In this document: positions 8,130 through 15,647 of the stretch, in pieces
Numbering within the stretch: position 1 is the stretch's first letter
How the letters are laid out: every line of letters begins with the position of its first letter
NCBI GenBank assembly: GCA_021793135.1
Contig: JAJYTI010000014.1
Coordinates: forward strand, 1-19,776
Origin: Bacteroidota bacterium
GTDB lineage: Bacteria > Bacteroidota > Bacteroidia > Flavobacteriales > Flavobacteriaceae
Reading direction: 5' to 3'
Length of the DNA: 19,776 bases
Notes under the pieces: model-generated
What the model saw: only the letters and a program-made list of their open reading frames with translations
Databases searched by the model: none
What the model was told of the DNA's origin: nothing
Position numbers and translations under genes: made by a program

Positions 8130-9478
8130 TATTTAAATAATTTTTCTACTTTCTTAATAGCTTCGGGCATAGCGCACACTACTACTCTATCGCCATCTCG
8201 AATCTTAAAATCTCCTAAGGTAATTATACCCTCTCCATTACGAATAACACCTCCAATAATTGCCTCACGAGGAAATTTAATATTCTTGATACGTTTATCA
8301 CATATTTTAGACTTAGAATATACTCTAAATTCCAAAATTTCTGCATGCATGTTACTCAGTTTTGCAAGTGCTACAACTTGTCCCTTTCGTACATATTTAA
8401 AAATAGTATTAGACGCCAGTAGTTTTTTATTTATAATCGTATCAACACCAATAGAGTGCAACAATTTAAAGTAATCGATGTTTTCTACTAAAGCCATGGT
8501 TTTTTTTACCCCTCTAGACTTAGCTAATAGGCAAGACATTATATTAGTTTCACTATCTCCCGTTACTGCAACGAAGGCATCCATATCCTCCAACGATTCT
8601 TCTAATAGTAAATCTATATTTCTTCCATCTCCATTAATTACCAAACAACCTGGTAATAAATCTGCTACCTCAAAAGCTAATTTTTTATCACGTTCTATTA
8701 ATTTGATATTGTATTTCTCTTCCGACAAATCTTTTGCTGCCTGATAGCCAATTTCGCTAGCACCAAGTATCATTATATCACGCAACTCTTCATGCTTCTG
8801 TCCTAAAGCTTTATAAAGCATAGGAACACCTTCTTTGGTGGTTGTAAAATATAATTGATCACCAGCCTTCAAAACTGTATCACCTCTTGGGATAAGCGTA
8901 CGCCCCGAACTCATCTCTTGAATGGTAACCAATACGAATTCCAATTCAAAAGTATTTTTAGCGATATCTTGCACACTCATTCCCACAAACGGCGAATGAT
9001 TTTGTAGTGTTAACCCAACCATCGTTAGGGCTCCATTATCAAACTCATAACTATCTGTAAAAGCACTTTGACTTAGTAGAATACTAATTTCTTCAGCAGC
9101 TAAATATTCTGGAGATATTAATTCGTCTACTCCTATAGCTTTAAAATCAATTTCATTTTGTGCAGTAAATAGCTCTGCATCGCTAATTCGTGCAATAGTT
9201 TTTTTTGCCCCTAATTGTTTAGCAATGGTACATATTGTTATATTTATAGATTCGAAAGAAGTTACTGCAATAACCATATCTGTATCTTCTACACCCGCTT
9301 CTTTCAATAATGATATAGAGGAAGCATTTCCTTTTAAAACGCGAATATCTAAATTCTGTTCCGCTTCATCTAGAGGATCTCTGTTTATATCAATCAGAGT
9401 AATATTTTGCGACTCGAATGATAATAACTTTGCTAAGTGCAAACCTACCTCTCCGGCTCCAGCTATAATTATTTTCAT
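8129..9478 (-). CDS. trkA: Trk potassium transporter regulatory subunit, NAD-binding
   Basis: TrkA is the cytoplasmic, nucleotide-binding gating ring of the TrkH channel. The 449-aa protein is a tandem duplication: RCK-N Rossmann domain (IIIAGAGEVG at residues 3-12) with a TrkA-C domain to about 225, then a second RCK-N (MILGASEIG near 233-241) with a second TrkA-C to the end. This double-RCK architecture is TrkA rather than single-domain KtrA. The glycine motif starts three residues after the ATG, fixing the start. It heads the trkA-trkH operon and is divergent from ubiE across a 247-bp spacer containing a minus-strand promoter motif. Confidence 0.95.
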   Translation of the reverse strand: MKIIIAGAGEVGLHLAKLLSFESQNITLIDINRDPLDEAEQNLDIRVLKGNASSISLLKEAGVEDTDMVIAVTSFESINITICTIAKQLGAKKTIARISDAELFTAQNEIDFKAIGVDELISPEYLAAEEISILLSQSAFTDSYEFDNGALTMVGLTLQNHSPFVGMSVQDIAKNTFELEFVLVTIQEMSSGRTLIPRGDTVLKAGDQLYFTTTKEGVPMLYKALGQKHEELRDIMILGASEIGYQAAKDLSEEKYNIKLIERDKKLAFEVADLLPGCLVINGDGRNIDLLLEESLEDMDAFVAVTGDSETNIMSCLLAKSRGVKKTMALVENIDYFKLLHSIGVDTIINKKLLASNTIFKYVRKGQVVALAKLSNMHAEILEFRVYSKSKICDKRIKNIKFPREAIIGGVIRNGEGIITLGDFKIRDGDRVVVCAMPEAIKKVEKLFK

Positions 9479-9510
9479 ATTTATTCTATCTACTTACAGA
9501 CAATATAGTG

Positions 9511-9518
9511 CAAATTTA
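9511..9518 (-). promoter_or_regulatory. Putative -7 promoter element for trkA-trkH
   Basis: The minus strand reads TAAATTTG, matching TAnnTTTG, 33 nt upstream of the trkA ATG. The rest of the 247-bp trkA/ubiE spacer holds an 8-bp inverted repeat (9551-9558 with 9582-9589) and a 10-bp palindrome TTTCATGAAA (9599-9608), both of unknown meaning. Confidence 0.5.
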
Positions 9519-9701
9519 TAGAAATAAATTCCACTGTTAATTTTTATTCCTTTCTTATTTGCGAGTTTATCAATATATAAGATAAGAAACCTTTCCTGTT
9601 TCATGAAATTTAATGTGAGACTATTTAAAATATGATTATTAACCATCTTATTCTTTAAAAAATTCTCTCCAAAGCAGATGCACAAGGAAAAATAAAATAT
9701 G

Positions 9702-9709
9702 TAATTTTG
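9702..9709 (+). promoter_or_regulatory. Putative -7 promoter element for ubiE-porT
   Basis: TAATTTTG matches TAnnTTTG and ends 16 nt before the ubiE ATG, implying a leader of about 10 nt. No TTG at the standard -33 spacing is seen. Confidence 0.5.
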
Positions 9710-9725
9710 CATCTTCAATATTATT

Positions 9726-10457
9726 ATGGAAAAGAAAGTCACCCCTTATAAAGATTCGGACCTGAATAAGAAAAAACAGGTAGAACAAATGTTCGATAAT
9801 ATCTCTAAAAACTACGACGGTTTAAACCGAGTAATTTCCTTAGGATCGGACACACGTTGGAGAAAAAAGGTTATTAAAAAAGTCTGCAATACTAAGCCCA
9901 ATACTGTTTTAGATATAGCTACAGGTACGGGCGATTTGGCTATTCAATTTGCCAAGCAATTACCCAATGCATCTGTTACAGGGCTCGATTTATCGGAAGG
10001 CATGCTAAGTGTTGCACGAAAAAAAATAGCTGGAACAGACTTAGAAAAGAACTTGAAATTTGTAAAGGGAGATTCTGAAAAACTTCCATTCGAAGACAAT
10101 AGTTTTCAAGCGATAACTGTTTCTTTTGGAATTAGAAATTTTGAAGATTTAGAAAAAGGCTTATCAGAAATATATCGTGTGCTAGCCCCAGGAGGTATCT
10201 TCATGATATTAGAAACATCGGTACCAACAAAGTTTCCGTTTAAACAAGGCTACAACCTTCATACGAAATACTTTTTACCTTGGGTTGGGCGTATATTCTC
10301 TAAGGACAAATCAGCATATAAATATTTAAGCGAGAGTGCATCTGTTTTTCCTTATGGAGAACGCTTAAACAATATTTTGCGTAAAATTGGGTTTATAGAT
10401 GTGCAACATGCTCCACAAACATTAGGAGTAGCAACTATATATAGCGCTAAAAAATAA
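9726..10457 (+). CDS. ubiE: Demethylmenaquinone (UbiE/MenG-family) C-methyltransferase
   Basis: UbiE/MenG adds the ring methyl group from AdoMet in the last step of menaquinone synthesis; flavobacteria use menaquinone, so the MenG role is the likely one. The 243-aa protein has the AdoMet motif VLDIATGTGDLA (61-72), acidic motif II GLDLSEGML (86-94), and the family signatures VSFGIRNFEDLEKGL (132-146) and EIYRVLAPGG (148-157). The QMFDNISKNYDGLNRVISLG segment near the N-terminus is also diagnostic. The stop overlaps the porT start by one base (TAATG), indicating coupled translation. It is divergent from trkA and has its own promoter motif. Confidence 0.95.
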   Translation: MEKKVTPYKDSDLNKKKQVEQMFDNISKNYDGLNRVISLGSDTRWRKKVIKKVCNTKPNTVLDIATGTGDLAIQFAKQLPNASVTGLDLSEGMLSVARKKIAGTDLEKNLKFVKGDSEKLPFEDNSFQAITVSFGIRNFEDLEKGLSEIYRVLAPGGIFMILETSVPTKFPFKQGYNLHTKYFLPWVGRIFSKDKSAYKYLSESASVFPYGERLNNILRKIGFIDVQHAPQTLGVATIYSAKK

Positions 10458-11170
10458 TGAAAAAGACACTCTTATTATTAATATTACTCGTTGGTTTCAC
10501 GCATTATTCCCATGCTCAGCTGTTCACAAAAGAACGATTATCCAACCTTGCGAATTTTGATAAGCGACCTCTTACTTGGGGATATTTCTTAGGCTTTAAC
10601 TCTTATGATTTCAAATTTGAGTACAATGAAGATTTAGGAGACAATCCCAATACTGATGTACAGGTAAACAAACAAATAGGATTTAATGTCGGGTTAATCG
10701 GTGACTTGCGCATTAACGACTATTTCAATCTTAGATTGGAGCCAGGATTATATTACAATCAACGAGACTTAATATTTCCAGACTTTGAAGAAAAGCGTGA
10801 TTATCTAAGAGAAGCAAAAGCAGCATATATCCACATACCATTATTATTAAAAGTTTCGACGAAACGTATCAACAACTTTAAGCCATTTATAGTTGGAGGT
10901 ATTTCAACCGCTATAAACCTATCAAACAACGCTAATAACCCAGATGATAATAGGCAAGGAGAATTTAGAATGATTAAGAATCCTTTGTTTTACGAAATAG
11001 GTTTCGGGATAGACTTTTATCTATATTACTTTAAATTCACTCCTAGTATCCGAGGGGTATTTGCATTATCCAATGAATTGGTGCCTGATAACGACCCAAA
11101 TAGTCCATGGACGTCTAACATTCATAGTATGGAGTCTCGTGCTATTTTTATAAACTTTACATTCCAGTAG
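10457..11170 (+). CDS. porT: Type IX secretion system outer-membrane protein PorT (SprT)
   Basis: PorT/SprT is required for T9SS protein export and gliding-related secretion in Bacteroidota. The 237-aa protein has a Sec signal peptide (hydrophobic core LLLLILLVGF, cleavage after SHA at about residue 20). The mature part looks like a small outer-membrane beta barrel: alternating hydrophobic strands such as GFNVGLIGDLRI, FNLRLEPGLYYN, HIPLLLKVS and a C-terminal aromatic strand ending FINFTFQ. The segment after the signal, LSNLANFDKRPLTWGYFLGFNSYDFKF, is the PorT-specific part and separates it from generic barrels. It is translationally coupled to ubiE. Its 3' end overlaps the opposing RNA methyltransferase gene by 14 nt. 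The assignment rests on remembered family sequence and is strong but not searched. Confidence 0.88.
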   Translation: MKKTLLLLILLVGFTHYSHAQLFTKERLSNLANFDKRPLTWGYFLGFNSYDFKFEYNEDLGDNPNTDVQVNKQIGFNVGLIGDLRINDYFNLRLEPGLYYNQRDLIFPDFEEKRDYLREAKAAYIHIPLLLKVSTKRINNFKPFIVGGISTAINLSNNANNPDDNRQGEFRMIKNPLFYEIGFGIDFYLYYFKFTPSIRGVFALSNELVPDNDPNSPWTSNIHSMESRAIFINFTFQ

Positions 11171-11885
11171 TACGTTTAAATTCGCTTAAAAGAATTGCTG
11201 TAGCAGTAGCTACATTTAGACTTTCTGTTTTTTGCAATGCCCCAAAGCGTGGAATACTAATACGTTTGCTTATTAATTTTTCGGTTTCAGCACGAACACC
11301 ATTCGCTTCATTGCCCATAACTAGAATAGCATCCGTTGGTAAACTTTGATGATATACCGATTCACCATCCATAAATGCACCATAAATAGGTACTTTAGCT
11401 TGCTGTAAATGTATATTTAATTCAACATATTTTACTTTTACTCTAGCCAAAGATCCCATACTTGCTTGTACCACTTTGGGGTTATAACAATCTACGGTAT
11501 CGGTTGAACATAATAATTGTGTAACACCAAACCAATCACAAAGTCGGATAATTGTACCCAAATTACCTGGATCACGTACGGCATCTAGTGCTACTTGCAA
11601 ACCACTCTCTGGGAGCTTCTTTTCTTTAGGAATAGAAAAAACCGCAAGACATGTATTTGGTGTAGTTTGGTAACTTATAGTTTGTAATTCTTTTTCGCTT
11701 ATGCAGATAGAATCATGGTCGGAAAAAAGAGATACATCTGTAGTAAATAAATATTTTAATTCAAATCCAGCAGTTAAGAACTCCTCTACTACTTTTGGAT
11801 TTTCTGCCACAAAAGAATCATTTTTTATTCTTTGTTTTTTCTGTTGTAGGCTCCTTATTAATTTTTTATGATTGTTGGTAAGCAA
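11157..11885 (-). CDS. SpoU/TrmH-family RNA 2'-O-methyltransferase
   Basis: This is a SPOUT-class enzyme predicted to methylate a ribose 2'-OH in rRNA or tRNA using AdoMet bound in a trefoil knot. The 242-aa protein has an N-terminal substrate-binding domain (about 1-90) and all three SpoU motifs: DPGNLGTIIR (105-114, with catalytic Asn108 and Arg114), LVMGNEANGV (188-197) and ESLNVAT (221-227). The start is TTG at 11883-11885 on the minus strand; no ATG or GTG precedes it in frame, and the resulting N-terminus (LTNNHKKLIRSLQQKKQR) matches the usual beginning. The stop lies inside the end of porT (14-nt tail-to-tail overlap). The target base cannot be assigned; RlmB-like 23S modification is possible. 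Confidence 0.9.
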   Translation of the reverse strand: MLTNNHKKLIRSLQQKKQRIKNDSFVAENPKVVEEFLTAGFELKYLFTTDVSLFSDHDSICISEKELQTISYQTTPNTCLAVFSIPKEKKLPESGLQVALDAVRDPGNLGTIIRLCDWFGVTQLLCSTDTVDCYNPKVVQASMGSLARVKVKYVELNIHLQQAKVPIYGAFMDGESVYHQSLPTDAILVMGNEANGVRAETEKLISKRISIPRFGALQKTESLNVATATAILLSEFKRTTGM

Positions 11886-11900
11886 AATATAGTATTTTTG
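11872..11900 (+). promoter_or_regulatory. Putative full promoter for the TamL-like gene, overlapping the opposing gene's start
   Basis: A TTG (11872-11874), 18 nt of spacer and TATTTTTG (11893-11900) together fit the Bacteroidota promoter form TTG-N17-23-TAnnTTTG. It is the best two-part match in the window. It covers the TTG start of the minus-strand RNA methyltransferase and predicts a leader of about 9 nt before the ATG at 11916. Confidence 0.6.
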
Positions 11901-11915
11901 AATGGTGTAAAGAAA

Positions 11916-14477
11916 ATGTTTTTGAAGGAAAACTTAACAAAAGTAACGTTATTTTTACTTCTTTCTCTTCTATTCTACGGTTGTAATGCTGTAAAGAGAG
12001 TAGATGAGGATAGGTATCTCCTTACTGAAAATGAAATTTTAGTAGATGGTGAGATAATAAGCGATAGTAAAATCCATAGCTTACTATCTCAACGCCCTAA
12101 TGCCAAAATCCCTATTATAGGATTACCTCTTGGACTACATTTTTATAATTTAGCCAACCCTACTCCTCAAGAATCTTTTGACAGATGGTTAAACAAAAGA
12201 CCAAATAGAGAAAATAGATTAAATAGAATTTTATCACAAAAACAAGTAAAAGCATTAGATAGCAGTTATGTAAACTTCCATAAATGGATTCAAAAATCTG
12301 GCGATCAACCTACGGTAATCCGCTCAGATAGAACGGAACGCTCTACCCAACAATTAAAAAGATATTATCAAAGTTTTGGATGGTTCAACACAAAAGTAAG
12401 TACCGAAATAATCCCAGATGAGAAAAAAGAAAAACGAGCAAAACTCATATACAAAGTAGATAGAAAAGAACCTTATATCGTTGGAGATATAGACAAAAAC
12501 ATCAGCTCTCCTATAGTCGATTCTTTGTTTCAACAAACGCTACACGAAAGCCATATAAAAGAAAACAACCAATATAATGCTAATGACTTTGTAGACGAAA
12601 GAGAACGAATTACGTCGCTTATGCGAAATTCAGGACTTTATTACTTCGATCAAGATTATGTGGGATTTGAAGCAGATACGGTAGGTACAGGACACAAAGC
12701 AAATATTATTTACAACATTCCAAATCGTAGAATAAAAGGCGCAGATTCAACTTACACCGAGCCATTTAAAATACATAAAATCAACAATATAAAAATTGTA
12801 ACCGATTATAATTACGATAACAGAAATAGAGAGTATAGTGATTCCGCACATTACAAAGGATATACCTTATATAGCTACGATAAATTAAAATTTAAACCAA
12901 AAGCAATTACCGATGCTATTGCGGTTACCCCTGGCGATATCTTTAAAGACAAAGACCGTTCGCTTACCTATAATCAAATCGGAGATTTACGTATTTTCCA
13001 ATATCCACATATTAGCTACATGCCTTCTGCAAAAGATAGTATCGATTTAGATGCTACTATTTTATTAACTCCTAGAAAAAAATACACACTAGGAATTGAT
13101 TTTGACTCTTACACTTCTACTATCCAGCAATTCGGAATGGGATTTAGTAGTAATCTAAGTGTACGAAATCTTTTTAGACGTGCAGAAATCTTAGAAATAT
13201 CAGGTAGAGGATCGGTAGGATCATCTAGAGAAGCGTCAAGCAAAGACAGATTTTTTAATATTTCTGAAGTTGGTGGCGACGTAAAATTATCTTTCCCGCG
13301 AATTGTATCTCCAGTATTACTAGAAAGTTGGATTCCAAAATACATGTCGCCATTAACTACTTTTAGTTTAGGATTTAGCACCCAAAACAATATTGGTTTA
13401 GACAGACAAGGAATTAGCGGTAGACTATCTTATCAATGGAAACCAAAAGCATCTAGAACAAATATTTTTGAATTATTAAATGTACAATATGTTCGTCATT
13501 TAAATATAGACAACTATTATAACGTATATAAAACCTCTTATCAGCGACTAAATGAAATTGCAAATAACTCAGGTTATCATTTTAACGATCCTAGTTTAAA
13601 CAATCCACAATTAGAAGTTCCCGAAGAAGTAGAGCAATTTATAAACATCGCATTAAATAATCCTGACAATATTTCTCTTAGTGATACCCAGAGACAAGAA
13701 GTAAGAAGTATTGCGGAACGACAACATCGACTTACCGAAAACAACCTAATTGTAGCAAGTAACTTTAGTTGGATTCGCGACACTCGAAAAAACATATTAG
13801 ATAACACTTTTACTAGATTTCAAATAAAATTAGAATCTGCTGGAAATGCACTTTCTCTATTATCCAGAGCTACCAATACAAACAAAAATGACAATGGAAA
13901 CTATAACACCTTTGGAGTAGTTTTCTCGCAATATGCTAAAGTAGACATCGATTTAATTAAGCACTGGGAACTCGACCAAAGGAATGCAATAGCGATAAGA
14001 ATGTTTGCTGGCATTGCTATTCCTTATGGAAATAGTAAAAGCATACCTTTTACACGTAGTTATTTCGCAGGTGGCACCAATGATAACCGTGGTTGGCGTG
14101 CTTACGATTTAGGACCAGGAAGTAGCGGTAGTGTTTTGGATTTTAATGAAGCAAACTTTAAATTAGCATTCAATGCAGAATTTAGATTCACCTTATTAGG
14201 TGCATTTAAAAGTGCTATATTTATAGACGCCGGAAACATTTGGAATGTTTTTGACGATGTAAAAGAAGAAGAGTTTAGATTTACAGGCCTTCAGGACTTA
14301 AAAGAGCTTGCAGTAGCTACTGGATTTGGTCTTCGATACGATTTCGATTTCTTTGTGTTTCGCTTAGATATCGGCTTCAAAGCACATAATCCGGCACTTC
14401 CAGAAGGCGAACGATGGTTTAGAAAACATAATTTTGCTAATGCTGTATATAACATTGGCATAAACTATCCCTTCTAA
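11916..14477 (+). CDS. tamL: Omp85/BamA-superfamily outer-membrane lipoprotein, TamL-like
   Basis: This is a large outer-membrane beta-barrel protein of the Omp85 superfamily, 853 aa from the ATG at 11916. An in-frame ATG at 11868 exists but lies upstream of the predicted promoter, and 11916 gives a clean signal peptide (VTLFLLLSLLFYGC) with a lipobox Cys at residue 23. A lipidated TamA-like protein (TamL, partner of TamB) is the Bacteroidota form of the translocation and assembly module. Residues about 24-380 are periplasmic POTRA-like domains; about 390-853 are the barrel, with the loop-6-type motif NDNRGWRAYDLG and the C-terminal strands FRFTLLGAFKSAIFIDAGNIW and FRLDIGFKAHNP cut short at YNIGINYPF. 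A hydrophilic, Asn-rich stretch (window 13540-13740) is probably a surface loop. No tamB lies beside it in this window. Canonical BamA is the main alternative, but that protein is normally not lipidated. Confidence 0.78.
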   Translation: MFLKENLTKVTLFLLLSLLFYGCNAVKRVDEDRYLLTENEILVDGEIISDSKIHSLLSQRPNAKIPIIGLPLGLHFYNLANPTPQESFDRWLNKRPNRENRLNRILSQKQVKALDSSYVNFHKWIQKSGDQPTVIRSDRTERSTQQLKRYYQSFGWFNTKVSTEIIPDEKKEKRAKLIYKVDRKEPYIVGDIDKNISSPIVDSLFQQTLHESHIKENNQYNANDFVDERERITSLMRNSGLYYFDQDYVGFEADTVGTGHKANIIYNIPNRRIKGADSTYTEPFKIHKINNIKIVTDYNYDNRNREYSDSAHYKGYTLYSYDKLKFKPKAITDAIAVTPGDIFKDKDRSLTYNQIGDLRIFQYPHISYMPSAKDSIDLDATILLTPRKKYTLGIDFDSYTSTIQQFGMGFSSNLSVRNLFRRAEILEISGRGSVGSSREASSKDRFFNISEVGGDVKLSFPRIVSPVLLESWIPKYMSPLTTFSLGFSTQNNIGLDRQGISGRLSYQWKPKASRTNIFELLNVQYVRHLNIDNYYNVYKTSYQRLNEIANNSGYHFNDPSLNNPQLEVPEEVEQFINIALNNPDNISLSDTQRQEVRSIAERQHRLTENNLIVASNFSWIRDTRKNILDNTFTRFQIKLESAGNALSLLSRATNTNKNDNGNYNTFGVVFSQYAKVDIDLIKHWELDQRNAIAIRMFAGIAIPYGNSKSIPFTRSYFAGGTNDNRGWRAYDLGPGSSGSVLDFNEANFKLAFNAEFRFTLLGAFKSAIFIDAGNIWNVFDDVKEEEFRFTGLQDLKELAVATGFGLRYDFDFFVFRLDIGFKAHNPALPEGERWFRKHNFANAVYNIGINYPF
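11938..11945 (-). promoter_or_regulatory. Possible -7 element for the RNA methyltransferase, inside the TamL-like gene
   Basis: The minus strand reads TACTTTTG, matching TAnnTTTG, 52 nt upstream of the TTG start and within codons 8-10 of the opposing gene. No -33 TTG is visible. In AT-rich DNA one such match can occur by chance. Confidence 0.3.
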
Positions 14478-14492
14478 CCCATATAAAATTAT

Positions 14493-14500
14493 TATTTTTG
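14493..14500 (+). promoter_or_regulatory. Putative -7 promoter element for the aldolase gene
   Basis: TATTTTTG matches TAnnTTTG and ends 23 nt before the aldolase ATG. It lies in the 46-nt gap after the TamL-like gene, where no terminator is visible. Confidence 0.55.
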
Positions 14501-14523
14501 TACAACAATATTAAATTCTAAAT

Positions 14524-15591
14524 ATGAGTCAGTTTAAAAAGCCCGGTGTTGTAACCGGAGATGATGTTCAGAAATTACACCAGTATGCAAAGGAGAAAGG
14601 ATTTGCATTACCAGCAGTAAACGTAATAGGTTCGAGTAGTATCAATACCGTTATGGAAACTGCGGCGGAGTTAAATGCACCGGTTATCATCCAATTCTCA
14701 AACGGTGGAGCACATTTTAATGCTGGAAAGGGCTTATCCAATGAGGACCAACGTGCAGCAATAGCTGGAGCAGTAGCTGGAGCAAAACACGTACACGAAT
14801 TAGCAGAACTTTATGGCGCTACGGTAATACTACACACCGATCATTGTGCTAAAAAATTACTACCATGGGTAGATGGACTATTGGATGCTGGCGAAAAATT
14901 CTACAAAGAGCATGGCAAACCATTATTCAGTTCGCACATGTTAGATCTTTCGGAAGAAACTGTAGAAGAAAATATCGCTATTTCTAAAAAATATTTAGAG
15001 CGCATGCACAAAATAGGAATGACGCTAGAAATAGAATTAGGAATCACAGGCGGTGAAGAAGATGGAGTAGACAATACTGGAGTAGATTCTTCTAGATTAT
15101 ATACACAACCAGATGAAGTGGCATATGCTTATGAAGAACTTAAAAAAATAAGTAATCGTTTTACAGTAGCTGCAGCATTTGGTAACGTACACGGTGTATA
15201 TAAACCAGGAAATGTTGAGTTACGTCCAATTATTCTGAAAAACTCTCAAGATTATATCGAGAAAAAATTCAATACTGAAAAAAATCCGGTAGACTTCGTA
15301 TTCCACGGAGGAAGCGGATCTAGTCTAGAAGAAATAAGAGAAGCCATAAGTTATGGTGTAATTAAAATGAATATAGACACGGATTTACAATTTGCATTTA
15401 ATGAAGGAATTCGAGATTATATGACAGATAAGCTTGAATACTTAAAGACACAAGTTGGAAATCCAGAAGGAGATGATTTACCTAACAAAAAATACTACGA
15501 TCCTAGAGTGTGGCTACGCAAAGGAGAGGAAACTTTTAAAGCGAGACTTATTCAAGCTTTTAAAGACTTGAATAACGTTCAAACTCTATAG
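14524..15591 (+). CDS. fbaA: Class II fructose-1,6-bisphosphate aldolase
   Basis: This zinc-dependent aldolase cleaves fructose 1,6-bisphosphate to dihydroxyacetone phosphate and glyceraldehyde 3-phosphate in glycolysis and runs in reverse in gluconeogenesis. At 355 aa it is the long (class IIA, E. coli FbaA-like) form. Residues align with E. coli FbaA at a constant offset of three: Asp106 and His107 (HTDHC), Glu171 (LEIELGITGGEEDG), His223 (GNVHGVYKPG) and His261 (FHGGSGSS). The NMDTD-type phosphate-binding segment appears as KMNIDTDLQFAF. The start is MSQFKKPGVVTGDDV. accD follows after 56 nt without a terminator, so the two may share a transcript. Confidence 0.96.
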   Translation: MSQFKKPGVVTGDDVQKLHQYAKEKGFALPAVNVIGSSSINTVMETAAELNAPVIIQFSNGGAHFNAGKGLSNEDQRAAIAGAVAGAKHVHELAELYGATVILHTDHCAKKLLPWVDGLLDAGEKFYKEHGKPLFSSHMLDLSEETVEENIAISKKYLERMHKIGMTLEIELGITGGEEDGVDNTGVDSSRLYTQPDEVAYAYEELKKISNRFTVAAAFGNVHGVYKPGNVELRPIILKNSQDYIEKKFNTEKNPVDFVFHGGSGSSLEEIREAISYGVIKMNIDTDLQFAFNEGIRDYMTDKLEYLKTQVGNPEGDDLPNKKYYDPRVWLRKGEETFKARLIQAFKDLNNVQTL

Positions 15592-15647
15592 TAGTATTCG
15601 GTTTAAAGGATTACAAAAAAAGATACTTTTAATAAATACCAACAAGT

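Noticed and set aside
9494..9742. Minus-strand open frame of 82 codons across the trkA/ubiE spacer
   Set aside because: Low-complexity Ile/Phe/Lys/Asn composition typical of AT-rich intergenic DNA, overlaps the ubiE start and the promoter motifs, and resembles no family I know.
11868..11915. Longer start (ATG at 11868) for the TamL-like gene
   Set aside because: It begins upstream of the predicted promoter, overlaps the opposing start codon, and adds 16 residues in front of a clean lipoprotein signal peptide.
15592..15647. Promoter for accD in the 56-nt gap after the aldolase gene
   Set aside because: The nearest candidate, TACTTTTA, lacks the final G of TAnnTTTG, and cotranscription with fbaA explains the layout.
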